The position numbers were made by a program, and so were the translations under genes. Below the pieces are notes generated by a model. The model was not told the origin of the DNA and did no database searches. It was given only the letters and a program-made list of their open reading frames with translations. Of a stretch of DNA of 64,000 bases, positions 1 to 8,456 are shown in pieces (position 1 is the stretch's first letter; every line of letters starts with the position of its first letter). The stretch comes from Rhizobium sp. LC145 (GTDB taxonomy: Bacteria; Pseudomonadota; Alphaproteobacteria; Rhizobiales; Rhizobiaceae). The DNA is taken from the NCBI RefSeq assembly GCF_001005825.1, contig NZ_LBHV01000008.1:312501-376500 (forward strand), read 5' to 3'.

Positions 1-471
1 GACACGCATTCCCGTGGCATACAGCAATTCGAGGAGCGCGAGCATCCTGAGGCGCGAAAGCTGGTCAGGCCCCGGCTCGGCCGCTTCTCGCGCCGCCTGT
101 TCAAGAAGGCGGGTCACGTCGGCTTCGCTCATGATCTTCGGCAGCGCCCTGCCTTTCTTCGGTGCATCGAGAATAGCGGTCGGATCGTCCGTACGCAGCC
201 CCTCGGCATAGAGGAACTTGTAGAATTGTCGCATCGCCGAAAGCCGCCGCGCCTGGGATGATGCGGCAAATCCCTGCCTTCCCAGATGAGCGAGATAGGC
301 GGAGAGATCGGCGCTCTCGGCATTGAGCGGCGAGGTCTTGCGATTGACGAGAAAGGAATGCAGGTCTTCCAGGTCGTGCTCGTAGGAGGCAAGCGTATTG
401 CCCGCCGCACCGCGCTCGGCGCTCATCATCTCCAGAAAAGCTTCGATATGGGCGCGGGAAAGATCGGCCAT
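1..471 (-). CDS. xerD: Tyrosine recombinase XerD (N-terminal 157 residues, cut by window edge)
   Basis: Site-specific recombinase that, with XerC, resolves chromosome dimers at dif. Read on the minus strand from the ATG at 471 it runs without a stop to base 1, so only the N-terminal 157 residues are present. The core-binding domain (about residues 1-90, beginning MADLSRAHIEAF) is complete. The catalytic domain begins, and its first active-site arginine lies at residue 156 in the YATGMRV motif, the last complete piece in view. The small membrane protein gene directly upstream ends 7 bases before this start, so the two are probably cotranscribed, divergent from aroK. The neighbourhood is the usual rhizobial one for housekeeping XerD, not that of a phage integrase. 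Confidence 0.93.
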   Translation of the reverse strand, partial: MADLSRAHIEAFLEMMSAERGAAGNTLASYEHDLEDLHSFLVNRKTSPLNAESADLSAYLAHLGRQGFAASSQARRLSAMRQFYKFLYAEGLRTDDPTAILDAPKKGRALPKIMSEADVTRLLEQAAREAAEPGPDQLSRLRMLALLELLYATGMRV

Positions 472-478
472 GAGCCAC

Positions 479-634
479 TCACTCCTTTGCCGGCGGGTTG
501 AGCCGCTCCGAGGGCACCCGCACGGTTACGTCCCGCTCGCGCGGCTCGACGAGCATCACCAGGGCCTGCATGCTTCCATAGATCAGGCCGGCGATCGCCG
601 CGAGCACGAACAGGAAGCGAAAGAGGGTGGGCAT
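479..634 (-). CDS. Small single-pass membrane protein upstream of xerD
   Basis: A 51-residue protein starting at ATG 634 (MPTLFRFLFVLAAIAG...). Residues about 4-26 form one hydrophobic segment, followed by a short charged tail (EPRERDVTVRVPSERLNP). It ends 7 bases before xerD on the same strand, which suggests cotranscription. A longer reading from an in-frame start at 697 is possible but adds a hydrophilic stretch of no obvious value. I do not recognise a functional family; small proteins of this kind sit at this position in rhizobial genomes (from memory). The 133 bases between it and aroK must hold divergent promoters. Confidence 0.6.
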   Translation of the reverse strand: MPTLFRFLFVLAAIAGLIYGSMQALVMLVEPRERDVTVRVPSERLNPPAKE

Positions 635-767
635 GCGCGGGCTTTCTTCGGCGTTTCCGGAACGTTGACCGCCGACTATATGCGGAAAGCCTCGCAAGTG
701 CGCAAGAAGCTACCCTTGACGCTGCCGGTGCATTTGTCGATACCGTTTTTTGAAACGGAACCGGACA

Positions 768-1358
768 ATGAACGAAGCTGCAACATCCGTCGCCCAAAAC
801 CTGAGCGAACAGGCGCGCGCTGCGCTCGGCAAGCGCAACCTCGTCTTCGTCGGTCTCATGGGTGCCGGCAAATCGGTGATCGGCAGGCTCGTCGCCCAGG
901 CGCTTTCGATACCGTTCATCGATACGGATGCCGAAATCGAGCGGGTTTCGCGCATGACGATCAGCGAGCTGTTCGCCGCCTATGGGGAGCAGGAGTTCAG
1001 GGCGCTGGAGACCCGGGTGATCGAACGGCTGCTGAAGGGCGGACCGCGGGTCGTCTCCACCGGCGGGGGCGCTTTCATCAACGAGAACACAAGGCGGCAG
1101 ATCAAGCTCGGCGGTGTCTCGATCTGGCTGAAGGCCGATCTCGACATTCTCTGGGAGAGGGTGAGCAGGCGCGACCACCGGCCGCTTCTGAAAACCGAGA
1201 ACCCGAAGCAGACGCTCGAGAACCTGATGATCCAGCGCTATCCGATCTATGCGGAGGCGGATCTCACGGTCGAGTCGGAAGACGTCCGCAAGGACGTCAT
1301 GGTCAAGAATGTGTTGGCGGCCGTCGTAGGCCTTGCCGGCGAAGGTGAGAGACGATGA
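768..1358 (+). CDS. aroK: Shikimate kinase
   Basis: Phosphorylates shikimate at the 3-hydroxyl with ATP, the fifth step of the chorismate pathway, in the cytoplasm. The 196-residue protein has a Walker A loop GLMGAGKS at residues 29-36, the shikimate-binding acidic DTD at 52-54, Arg78, and the GGG motif at 99-101. It is longer than the E. coli enzyme by about 20 N-terminal residues, as in other rhizobia. I chose the ATG at 768 (MNEAATS); an in-frame TTG at 750 would add six residues. The stop overlaps the aroB start by four bases (ATGA), so aroK and aroB are translationally coupled. Confidence 0.96.
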   Translation: MNEAATSVAQNLSEQARAALGKRNLVFVGLMGAGKSVIGRLVAQALSIPFIDTDAEIERVSRMTISELFAAYGEQEFRALETRVIERLLKGGPRVVSTGGGAFINENTRRQIKLGGVSIWLKADLDILWERVSRRDHRPLLKTENPKQTLENLMIQRYPIYAEADLTVESEDVRKDVMVKNVLAAVVGLAGEGERR

Positions 1359-2485
1359 ACATTTCCTCCCGGCATCCGGAACGTCTGGTGCATGTGCCGC
1401 TCGGCGAGCGCGCCTATGATATCCTCATCGGCCCTGGGCTGATTTCGCGGGCCGGCGGAGAGATCACCACGCGGCTGAAAGGCCGCCGCGCAGCCATCGT
1501 CACCGACGAACATGTGGCGCCGCTTTATCTCGAAGCTCTCATGGACAGCCTGCAAACGGACGGTATCGAAGCGGTTTCGCTGACGCTGCCGGCGGGCGAG
1601 AAGACCAAGAGCCTGGAGCATCTGGCGACCGTGACCGACATGGTGCTGTCGGCCCGCATAGAGCGCAACGATGCGGTGATCGCGCTCGGCGGCGGCGTGA
1701 TCGGCGATCTCGCTGGGTTTGCGGCCGGCATCGTGCGCCGCGGCGTCCGTTTCGTGCAGATTCCGACCTCGCTCCTGGCGCAGGTCGATTCCTCCGTCGG
1801 CGGTAAGACCGGCATCAACAGCCGCCATGGCAAGAACCTGCTCGGCGTCTTCCATCAGCCGGATCTCGTGCTTGCCGATACGGCTGCGCTCGACAGTCTC
1901 TCCGAGCGCGAATTCCGTGCCGGCTATGCCGAGGTGGCGAAATACGGGCTGATCGACAAGCCGGATTTCTTCGCCTGGCTCGAGAAGAACTGGGGCCAGG
2001 TCTTTGCCGGCGGGCCGGAGCGGATCGAGGCGATCGCGGTAAGCTGCCAGGCCAAGGCGGACGTGGTAGTGGAGGACGAGCGGGAGACCGGAAGGCGCGC
2101 ACTCCTCAATCTCGGCCATACCTTTGGGCATGCGCTGGAAGCGGCGACGGAATATGACAGCCGCCGTCTGGTACATGGGGAAGGGGTCGCGATCGGCATG
2201 GTGCTCGCTCACCAGTTCTCCGCGCGGCTGAACCTCGCAAGCCCGGACGATGCCGAGAGAGTCGCAGCTCACTTGAAAGCCGTCGGCCTTCCGACTTTGA
2301 TGAGCGACATTCCCGGCAAGCTGCCGCCGACCGAAAAATTGCTCGACGCGATCGCGCAGGACAAGAAGGTCAAGGGCGGTAAGCTCACCTTCATTCTCAC
2401 CCGCGGCATCGGCCAGTCCTTCGTTGCCGACGACGTTCCTGCTTCGGAAGTTCTGAGTTTCCTGGAGGAAAAGCGGCCGAAATGA
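1355..2485 (+). CDS. aroB: 3-dehydroquinate synthase
   Basis: Converts DAHP to 3-dehydroquinate, the second step of the shikimate pathway, using NAD and a divalent metal. The 376-residue length is normal. Visible signatures are the NAD-binding GGGVIGDLAGF at 112-122, DSSVGGKTGIN at 145-155, and the metal-ligand segments YAEVAKYGLI (Glu193), HTFGHALE and HGEGVAIG. It follows aroK with a four-base overlap and its own stop overlaps the next gene by four bases (ATGA at 2482-2485), so three genes are coupled. Confidence 0.97.
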   Translation: MNISSRHPERLVHVPLGERAYDILIGPGLISRAGGEITTRLKGRRAAIVTDEHVAPLYLEALMDSLQTDGIEAVSLTLPAGEKTKSLEHLATVTDMVLSARIERNDAVIALGGGVIGDLAGFAAGIVRRGVRFVQIPTSLLAQVDSSVGGKTGINSRHGKNLLGVFHQPDLVLADTAALDSLSEREFRAGYAEVAKYGLIDKPDFFAWLEKNWGQVFAGGPERIEAIAVSCQAKADVVVEDERETGRRALLNLGHTFGHALEAATEYDSRRLVHGEGVAIGMVLAHQFSARLNLASPDDAERVAAHLKAVGLPTLMSDIPGKLPPTEKLLDAIAQDKKVKGGKLTFILTRGIGQSFVADDVPASEVLSFLEEKRPK

Positions 2486-3372
2486 CATCTGCAGGAGGTT
2501 TCCTTTCACGCTTCGTCAACGCGCTGATCCGCGGTCTCCTGCGCTCGTCGGGCACGCGCCTTTCTCCGGAAACCCTGGCGCGTTCAAGCCACGACGATTT
2601 GCACGAGGCGCTCGATCTCATTCATCGCGAGGGTAATTTCGACAAGTCCGCCGACCGCGACCGCCTAAGCGGCCTTTTCGATCTGGAGGAGCTGGAAGTC
2701 TCCGACGTCATGCGTCACCGCACCGCCATGCGGGCGGTCAATGCAGACGATCCGCCCGAAGTGGCTGTCCGCACCATCCTTGAAAGCCCCTATACCCGCA
2801 TGCCGCTCTGGCGGAACTCGACCGAAAACATCATCGGCGTGATCCATGCCAAGGACCTTCTGCGCGCGCTTGCGGAGCCGGGAGTCGAGCCCCAGACATT
2901 GGACATCGTGAAGCTGGCGCAGAAGCCCTGGTTCGTGCCCGACAGCACCAGCCTCAAGGATCAGCTCAACGCCTTCCTCCGGCGCAAGGTGCATTTCGCC
3001 GTCGTTGTGGACGAGTATGGCGAGGTGCAGGGCATCCTCACGCTGGAGGATATCCTGGAGGAGATCGTGGGCGACATCGCCGACGAGCACGACATCGACA
3101 TCCAAGGCGTTCGCCAGGAGGCCGATGGCTCGATCGTGGTCGATGGCTCGGTGCCGATCCGCGACCTCAACCGCGCTCTGGACTGGTCGTTGCCGGACGA
3201 GGAGGCGACCACGATCGCCGGCCTCGTCATCCACGAATCGAAGCTCATTCCGGAAGAGCGCCAGGCCTTCACCTTCTACGGCAAGCGCTTCATCGTCATG
3301 AAGCGGGAGAAGAACCGCATCACCCGATTGCGCATCCGGCCGGCGGAAGAGGCCACGCTGCCTGGGGAGTAG
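2482..3372 (+). CDS. CorC/HlyC-type CBS-domain protein lacking the membrane (CNNM/DUF21) domain
   Basis: A 296-residue protein with two CBS motifs (about 74-130 and 143-200, including DEYGEVQGILTLEDILEEIVGDI split around residue 180) and a C-terminal CorC_HlyC/transporter-associated domain (about 210-287). The family is linked to magnesium/cobalt efflux or membrane homeostasis; the CBS pair probably binds a nucleotide. From memory, the rhizobial gene after aroB encodes a protein of about 430 residues with an N-terminal four-helix CNNM domain. Here that domain is absent: residues 11-50 resemble the region just after its last helix, and translation starts at an ATG overlapping the aroB stop. 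The result resembles E. coli CorC (292 residues, no CNNM). It may be a soluble regulator. Domain assignment is firm; transport activity is doubtful. Confidence 0.88.
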   Translation: MTSAGGFLSRFVNALIRGLLRSSGTRLSPETLARSSHDDLHEALDLIHREGNFDKSADRDRLSGLFDLEELEVSDVMRHRTAMRAVNADDPPEVAVRTILESPYTRMPLWRNSTENIIGVIHAKDLLRALAEPGVEPQTLDIVKLAQKPWFVPDSTSLKDQLNAFLRRKVHFAVVVDEYGEVQGILTLEDILEEIVGDIADEHDIDIQGVRQEADGSIVVDGSVPIRDLNRALDWSLPDEEATTIAGLVIHESKLIPEERQAFTFYGKRFIVMKREKNRITRLRIRPAEEATLPGE

Positions 3373-3383
3373 CCGTTTTTTCT

Positions 3384-3419
3384 TCCTCGGCAGCACTCGC
3401 GAGACTTGGCTGCCGAGAG
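3384..3419. repeat. Inverted repeat between convergent corC-like gene and bolA
   Basis: Perfect 9-base arms ctcggcagc (3386-3394) and gctgccgag (3409-3417) enclose a 14-base loop, in the 71-base gap between two convergent stop codons. A T-run (3375-3381) precedes it on the plus strand, and no T-run follows it on either strand, so it is not a canonical intrinsic terminator. It probably forms the 3' end stem of one or both transcripts. Confidence 0.5.
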
Positions 3420-3443
3420 AGGAATCCCATATATGTCCTCGTG

Positions 3444-3725
3444 CTACCACCGCGTCGCTTCGCCGGGTGCCGCCGCCTCGACCGCGAGAGCATGAAGGCC
3501 GGCGTCGAATTCTTCCTTCAGGAGCGCATTCACCGTCCGGTGCCGTTCAAGGCGGCTCAGGCCTTCGAACTTCTTCGAAACGATGCGCACCCGCATATGC
3601 GTCTCGCCGTCTCCCGTCATGCTCGGCTGATGGCCGGCATGCTGGCTGCTCTCGTTGATGACGATCAGGCGCTCGGGTTCGAGTTCTTCGGCCAGCCGGG
3701 CTTCGATGCGTGCTTTGACGGACAT
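3444..3725 (-). CDS. bolA: BolA family protein
   Basis: A 93-residue BolA-type protein (MSVKARIEARLAEEL...). BolA proteins partner monothiol glutaredoxins in iron-sulfur cluster or iron-regulation roles, and some bind DNA. The sequence holds the class II KH-like core, including the conserved stretch SKKFEGLSRLERHR near residues 50-63. The start is the ATG at 3725; upstream in-frame codons belong to the spacer before the divergent DnaJ gene. It converges on the CorC-like gene. bolA next to a DnaJ-tailed gene and cobS is a standard rhizobial arrangement. The monothiol glutaredoxin partner is not in this window; the GrxC at 54008 is the dithiol type. Confidence 0.92.
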   Translation of the reverse strand: MSVKARIEARLAEELEPERLIVINESSQHAGHQPSMTGDGETHMRVRIVSKKFEGLSRLERHRTVNALLKEEFDAGLHALAVEAAAPGEATRW

Positions 3726-3828
3726 TTCGGTCTCCGTTGCGTCGCGAAAGGGGCAACCCAAAAACCAGTAAGAAAGCACTTTGTCAATTCTTGTCGTGCC
3801 CATGCCGGCAACCCATAATGAGGGCCTT

Positions 3829-4458
3829 ATGAAGCTCGACTCCAAATATTTCGACCGCATCCGGACCCGCCGGAAAAGGGAGCAGGAAACCGTGGCCCAG
3901 GCCCCCACCTGCCAGTGGGACGGCTGCGACAAGCCCGGTGCTCATCGCGCCCCCGTCGGGCGCAATGCGGAGGGCCAGTTCTTCCTGCTCTGCTTCGAGC
4001 ACGTCAAGGAATACAACAAGGGCTACAATTACTTTTCCGGCCTTTCAGACAACGAGATCGCCCGCTACCAGAAGGAAGCAATCACCGGTCATCGGCCCAC
4101 CTGGACCGTCGGCGTCAACAAGGCCGCCAAGGATGCGCCGCTCCATTCCACGGCACGCTCCGGGTCTGCCTATACGCAGCAGCGCTACAAGGATCCGTTC
4201 GGCTTCGTGTCGCAGGCGCGAGCAGGTGGCGGCGGACGCTTCCAGACGCAGGGCCGCAAGCTGAAGGCGCTGGAGGCAAAGGCCTTCGATACGATGGGGC
4301 TTGCCGCCAGCGCGACATCGTCCGAAATCAAGAGCCGCTACAAGGAACTGGTCAAGAAACACCACCCGGATGCCAATGGCGGGGATCGTGGATCGGAGGA
4401 ACGTTTTCGCGCTGTGATCCAAGCATATCAGTTGTTGAAGCAAGCCGGTTTCTGCTAA
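3829..4458 (+). CDS. DnaJ-domain protein with C-terminal J domain
   Basis: A 209-residue protein whose J domain sits at the C-terminus (about 150-209) with the diagnostic HPD at 179-181. The N-terminal part has a possible metal site formed by Cys28, Cys33 and Cys55 (CQWDGCDKPG and LCFEH), and the middle is low complexity. J domains stimulate Hsp70 (DnaK) ATPase, so this is a specialised co-chaperone of unknown client. The ATG at 3829 is chosen over one at 3781 because the protein then begins with the conserved MKLDSKYFDRIR segment. It lies 61 bases upstream of cobS on the same strand, as in other rhizobia, and may be cotranscribed with cobST. No direct link to cobalamin synthesis is shown. 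Confidence 0.88.
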   Translation: MKLDSKYFDRIRTRRKREQETVAQAPTCQWDGCDKPGAHRAPVGRNAEGQFFLLCFEHVKEYNKGYNYFSGLSDNEIARYQKEAITGHRPTWTVGVNKAAKDAPLHSTARSGSAYTQQRYKDPFGFVSQARAGGGGRFQTQGRKLKALEAKAFDTMGLAASATSSEIKSRYKELVKKHHPDANGGDRGSEERFRAVIQAYQLLKQAGFC

Positions 4459-4519
4459 GCGATAGAATGAAAGCGGAATGGAATTGCGGCCGGGCGGCGG
4501 TCCGTGCCTTGGAGAGATG

Positions 4520-5512
4520 ATGAGTAAGATTGATCTTGATATTTCCAACCTTCCCGACACCACCGTTTCAGTACGGGAAGTCTTCGGCATCGATACCGAC
4601 CTCAGGGTCCCGGCCTACAGCAGCGGCGACCCCTATGTGCCCGATCTCGATCCCGATTACCTTTTCGACCGCGATACCACGCTTGCGATCCTGGCGGGCT
4701 TCGCCCATAACCGCCGCGTCATGGTGTCGGGCTTTCACGGCACCGGCAAATCCACGCATATCGAGCAGGTCGCCGCGCGGCTCAACTGGCCTTGCGTGCG
4801 CGTCAATCTCGACAGCCATGTCAGCCGTATCGATCTCGTCGGCAAGGATGCGATCGTTCTGAAGGACGGCAAGCAGGTCACCGAGTTCAAGGACGGCATC
4901 CTGCCCTGGGCCTACCAGCACAATGTCGCGCTCGTGTTCGACGAATACGATGCCGGCCGCCCTGACGTGATGTTCGTCATACAGCGGGTGCTGGAATCCT
5001 CCGGCCGCCTGACGCTTCTTGACCAGAGCCGCGTCATCCGCCCGCATCCGGCATTCCGGTTGTTCGCGACCGCCAATACCGTCGGCCTCGGCGATACGAC
5101 GGGTCTCTATCACGGCACGCAGCAGATCAACCAGGCGCAGATGGACCGCTGGTCGATCGTGACCACGCTGAATTATCTGCCGCACGAGAAGGAAGTCGAT
5201 ATCGTCGCCGCCAAGGTGAAGAGCTTCGGCGCGACGGCGGAAGGCCGCGAAACGGTTTCCAAGATGGTGCGCGTTGCCGATCTGACCCGTTCGGCCTTCA
5301 TCAACGGCGATCTCTCGACCGTCATGAGCCCGCGTACCGTCATCACCTGGGCCGAGAATGCGGAGATCTTCGGTGATCTCGCCTTTGCCTTCCGCATCAC
5401 CTTCCTCAACAAGTGCGACGAACTGGAGCGCACGCTGGTTGCCGAACAGTATCAGCGCGCCTTCGGTGTCGAACTGAAGGAAAGCGCCGCCAGTATCGTA
5501 CTGAGCGCATAA
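4520..5512 (+). CDS. cobS: Aerobic cobaltochelatase subunit CobS
   Basis: AAA+ ATPase subunit of the CobNST complex that inserts cobalt into hydrogenobyrinic acid a,c-diamide in aerobic cobalamin synthesis. The 330-residue protein has Walker A GFHGTGKS at 71-78 and Walker B LVFDEYD at 138-144; its overall fold is MoxR-like. Two adjacent ATGs (4517 and 4520) exist; the second is better spaced from the ggagag at 4511-4516. cobT follows after 17 bases. The large subunit gene cobN is not in the window, as is usual in rhizobia, where it lies in another cob cluster. Confidence 0.96.
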   Translation: MSKIDLDISNLPDTTVSVREVFGIDTDLRVPAYSSGDPYVPDLDPDYLFDRDTTLAILAGFAHNRRVMVSGFHGTGKSTHIEQVAARLNWPCVRVNLDSHVSRIDLVGKDAIVLKDGKQVTEFKDGILPWAYQHNVALVFDEYDAGRPDVMFVIQRVLESSGRLTLLDQSRVIRPHPAFRLFATANTVGLGDTTGLYHGTQQINQAQMDRWSIVTTLNYLPHEKEVDIVAAKVKSFGATAEGRETVSKMVRVADLTRSAFINGDLSTVMSPRTVITWAENAEIFGDLAFAFRITFLNKCDELERTLVAEQYQRAFGVELKESAASIVLSA

Positions 5513-5529
5513 GGAATACGGCATCGCAA

Positions 5530-7425
5530 ATGGCAGGCCGCGGAGACAATTCGAGAACTAAGGCCGGCGGACCGGTCGATACCGAGCCGTTGCGTCAGGC
5601 GATAACCGGCTGTGTCCGGTCGATTGCCGGCAGTGGCGAGGTGGAGGTCACTTTCGCTAACGAGCGGCCGGGGCTTGCGGGCGAACGCGTCCGCCTGCCG
5701 GAAATCTCCAAGAGGCCGACGGCCCATGAGCTCGCGGTAACGCGCGGCCTCGGCGATTCGATGGCGCTGCGCCTTGCCTGCCACGACACCAACCTGCATG
5801 CCAGCCTCTCGCCTCAAGGGACCGACGCCCGCGTCATCTTCGACGCCGTGGAGCAGGCGCGCGTGGAGTCGATCGGCGCCAACCGGATGGCCGGCGTTGC
5901 TGCCAACCTCAACTCCATGCATACGGAGAAATACGCCAAGGCGAATTTCTCCGGCATCGAGCGCCAGGAGGATGCGCCGGTCGGCGAGGCCGTTGCCATG
6001 CTGGTGCGCGAAAAGCTGACCGGCGTCAGTCCACCGGAAAGTGCCGGCAAGGTGCTCGATCTGTGGCGCCCCTTCATCGAGGAAAAGGCCGCCGGCGATC
6101 TCGACAACCTGAAGAACGTCATCGACGACCAGCAGGCCTTTGCCCGTCTGGTCCGGCACATGCTTTCCTCGATGCAGATGGCCGAGGACCTCGACGGCGA
6201 GGATACCGAGCCCGAGGAGATGGAAAATCCGAGCGAGGAGGATCAGCCTAGCAGCGGCGAGACCGAAAACGAGGAAGTCGAGGAAGAGGCGGGGTCCGAC
6301 GCCGCGCCGGCCGAGCAGAGCGAAGCCGCCGACGAGGAACTCGACGAAGGCGAGATGGATGGCGCCGAAATGTCGGACGACGACATGTCGGACGACGACG
6401 CCGATCACTCCGAAACGCCGGGTGAGACCCGCCGTCCGAACAGCCCCTTCGACGATTTCAACGAGAAGGTCGACTACAAGATTTTCACGCAGGAATTCGA
6501 CGAGGAGGTCCTCGCCGAGGAGCTTTGCGACGAGACCGAACTCGACCGGTTGCGGGCCTTCCTCGACAAGCAGCTCGCCCACCTGCAAGGAGCGGTGGGA
6601 CGTCTTGCGAACCGCTTGCAGCGCCGCCTGATGGCGCAACAGAACCGTTCCTGGGACTTCGATCTGGAAGAAGGCTACCTCGATCCGGCGCGGCTTTCCC
6701 GCCTCATCATCGATCCCATGCAGCCGCTCTCCTTCAAGAAGGAGCGCGACACGCAGTTCCGCGACACTGTGGTTTCGCTCGTCATCGACAATTCGGGCTC
6801 GATGCGCGGGCGGCCGATCACGGTCGCGGCCACCTGCGCGGACATTCTTGCCCGCACGCTGGAACGCTGCGGCGTCAAGGTCGAAATCCTCGGCTTCACC
6901 ACCAAGGCGTGGAAGGGCGGGCAATCGCGCGAGAAGTGGCTCGCCGGCGGCAAGCCCGGCACGCCCGGCCGTCTCAACGACCTGCGCCACATCGTCTACA
7001 AGTCGGCCGATGCGCCCTGGCGGCGCTCGCGGCGCAATCTCGGCCTGATGATGCGCGAGGGGCTGCTCAAGGAAAACATCGACGGCGAAGCTTTGATGTG
7101 GGCGCATCAGCGCCTCATTCACCGGCGCGAGCAGCGCAAGATCCTCATGATGATCTCGGATGGCGCGCCGGTGGACGACTCGACGCTGTCGGTCAATCCC
7201 GGCAACTATCTGGAGCGGCACCTGCGTGCGGTGATCGAGCAGATCGAGACGCGGTCTCCTGTCGAGCTGCTGGCGATCGGCATCGGGCACGACGTGACCC
7301 GTTACTATCGCAAGGCGGTGACGATCGTCGATGCGGATGAGCTTGCCGGCGCCATGACCGAGCAGTTGGCCGCTCTTTTCGAGGAAAATGCCGCCCGGCA
7401 GGGCCGCGCGCGCCGGGCAGGATAA
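5530..7425 (+). CDS. cobT: Aerobic cobaltochelatase subunit CobT
   Basis: The von Willebrand A partner of CobS in the cobalt chelatase. The 631-residue protein has an N-terminal domain, a strongly acidic linker (about residues 215-300, rich in Glu/Asp/Ser), and a C-terminal VWA domain with the MIDAS motif DNSGSM starting at Asp420. MIDAS-bearing subunits couple to the AAA+ ring, as in magnesium chelatase ChlI/ChlD. The ATG at 5530 follows cobS by 17 bases; longer readings overlap cobS. The stop shares one base with the start of the next gene, pointing to cotranscription with the phytase-like esterase gene. Confidence 0.96.
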   Translation: MAGRGDNSRTKAGGPVDTEPLRQAITGCVRSIAGSGEVEVTFANERPGLAGERVRLPEISKRPTAHELAVTRGLGDSMALRLACHDTNLHASLSPQGTDARVIFDAVEQARVESIGANRMAGVAANLNSMHTEKYAKANFSGIERQEDAPVGEAVAMLVREKLTGVSPPESAGKVLDLWRPFIEEKAAGDLDNLKNVIDDQQAFARLVRHMLSSMQMAEDLDGEDTEPEEMENPSEEDQPSSGETENEEVEEEAGSDAAPAEQSEAADEELDEGEMDGAEMSDDDMSDDDADHSETPGETRRPNSPFDDFNEKVDYKIFTQEFDEEVLAEELCDETELDRLRAFLDKQLAHLQGAVGRLANRLQRRLMAQQNRSWDFDLEEGYLDPARLSRLIIDPMQPLSFKKERDTQFRDTVVSLVIDNSGSMRGRPITVAATCADILARTLERCGVKVEILGFTTKAWKGGQSREKWLAGGKPGTPGRLNDLRHIVYKSADAPWRRSRRNLGLMMREGLLKENIDGEALMWAHQRLIHRREQRKILMMISDGAPVDDSTLSVNPGNYLERHLRAVIEQIETRSPVELLAIGIGHDVTRYYRKAVTIVDADELAGAMTEQLAALFEENAARQGRARRAG

Positions 7426-8435
7426 TGGCCGCATCCAGGGCCGTTCCCTTGCGGTTTGCGGTCTGCGCCGCGCTCTTGTTCTGTGGCACGGCATCGCCCC
7501 TGGCTCCCGCGATGGAGTTTTCGCCCGTCACGGCGAGGCCTATCACGACCTTCAAATCCGGTTCCGAGCAGCGGGAGTTCGGCAAGCTCGAATTCCTGGG
7601 AGGGATTGATTTCCGCTCGTCTGACCCGAGGGTCGGCGGTATATCCAGCGTCCGGTTTCGCGCCGATGCCCGATCCTTCGTCGCCATCTCGGACAATGGC
7701 GATTGGATCACCGGTTCGATCGTCAGAAACGCCGAGGGCAGGCTTACAGGTCTCAGCGAGGTTCGCGTGGCCCCGATGATCGACGCACGAGGCTACAGGA
7801 AGATCTCCAAGTCCGAAATGGATGCGGAAGGGCTTGCCCTCCGGCAAGGTGAGGCGATCGTGAGCTACGAGGGCCGTCACCGGATCGACATCTACCCCGA
7901 CCCGGGCTTCCAGATCTCAAGGCCATCGAAGTCCATGGATTTCGTCATTCCCCGGGAGGAGCTCAGGGGGAATGGAGGCTTGGAGACGGTGGCGGTCTCG
8001 CCTGTCGACGGCCCGCTTGTAGGAGCGGTGGTGACGATTGCGGAGAGAAGCATCGATACCGACGGCAATCTGTTTGCTGCCGTTCTCGAAGGGCCGCTCA
8101 AGGGCATTTTCAAGGTGGCGAGGCACGATCCCTTCGACGTGACGGATGGCGTATTCCTGCCGAATGGAGACCTTCTCCTCTTAGAGCGGAGCTTCAGCTT
8201 CACGAGCGGCGTCGGCATGCGGCTGCGCAGGATCAAGGGCGACAGCATCCGCCCCGGCGCGCTGGTGGATGGCGAGGTGCTTCTCCAGGCGGACATGGGT
8301 TACGCAATCGACAATATGGAAGGGCTGGATATCATCGAAGGCCCGGACGGATCGACGCGCATCATCCTTGTCTCGGACGACAACACATCCTTCCTGCAGC
8401 GCAATCTGATGCTGGAATTCCGCCTGACGGAATGA
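7425..8435 (+). CDS. Exported esterase-like/phytase-like beta-propeller protein
   Basis: A 336-residue protein of the esterase-like activity of phytase family (PF13449 type). Residues 1-30 look like a signal peptide (hydrophobic FAVCAALLFCGTASPLAPA), so it is probably periplasmic. The rest shows propeller-like repeats with motifs such as FVAISDNGDW, DAEGLALR, GGLETVAVSP and NMEGLDI, all typical of the family. The substrate is unknown. Its ATG overlaps the cobT stop by one base; genes of this family follow cobT in many rhizobia, but no role in cobalamin synthesis is established. Confidence 0.85.
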   Translation: MAASRAVPLRFAVCAALLFCGTASPLAPAMEFSPVTARPITTFKSGSEQREFGKLEFLGGIDFRSSDPRVGGISSVRFRADARSFVAISDNGDWITGSIVRNAEGRLTGLSEVRVAPMIDARGYRKISKSEMDAEGLALRQGEAIVSYEGRHRIDIYPDPGFQISRPSKSMDFVIPREELRGNGGLETVAVSPVDGPLVGAVVTIAERSIDTDGNLFAAVLEGPLKGIFKVARHDPFDVTDGVFLPNGDLLLLERSFSFTSGVGMRLRRIKGDSIRPGALVDGEVLLQADMGYAIDNMEGLDIIEGPDGSTRIILVSDDNTSFLQRNLMLEFRLTE

Positions 8436-8456
8436 TCAGCCGGCAGGCGGAGGGGA

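Noticed and set aside
1..471. XerD-type recombinase as sign of a mobile element
   Set aside because: It sits in the housekeeping xerD-aroKB order, and no attachment repeats, phage genes or integrase-type domains surround it.
398..1348. A 316-codon plus-strand frame overlapping xerD and aroK
   Set aside because: Out of frame with aroK, which carries the Walker A motif and an ATGA coupling to aroB; the translation is low-complexity Arg/Ala.
5452..7494. A 680-codon frame opposite cobT
   Set aside because: Shadow of the acidic linker and VWA region of cobT; no recognisable motif.
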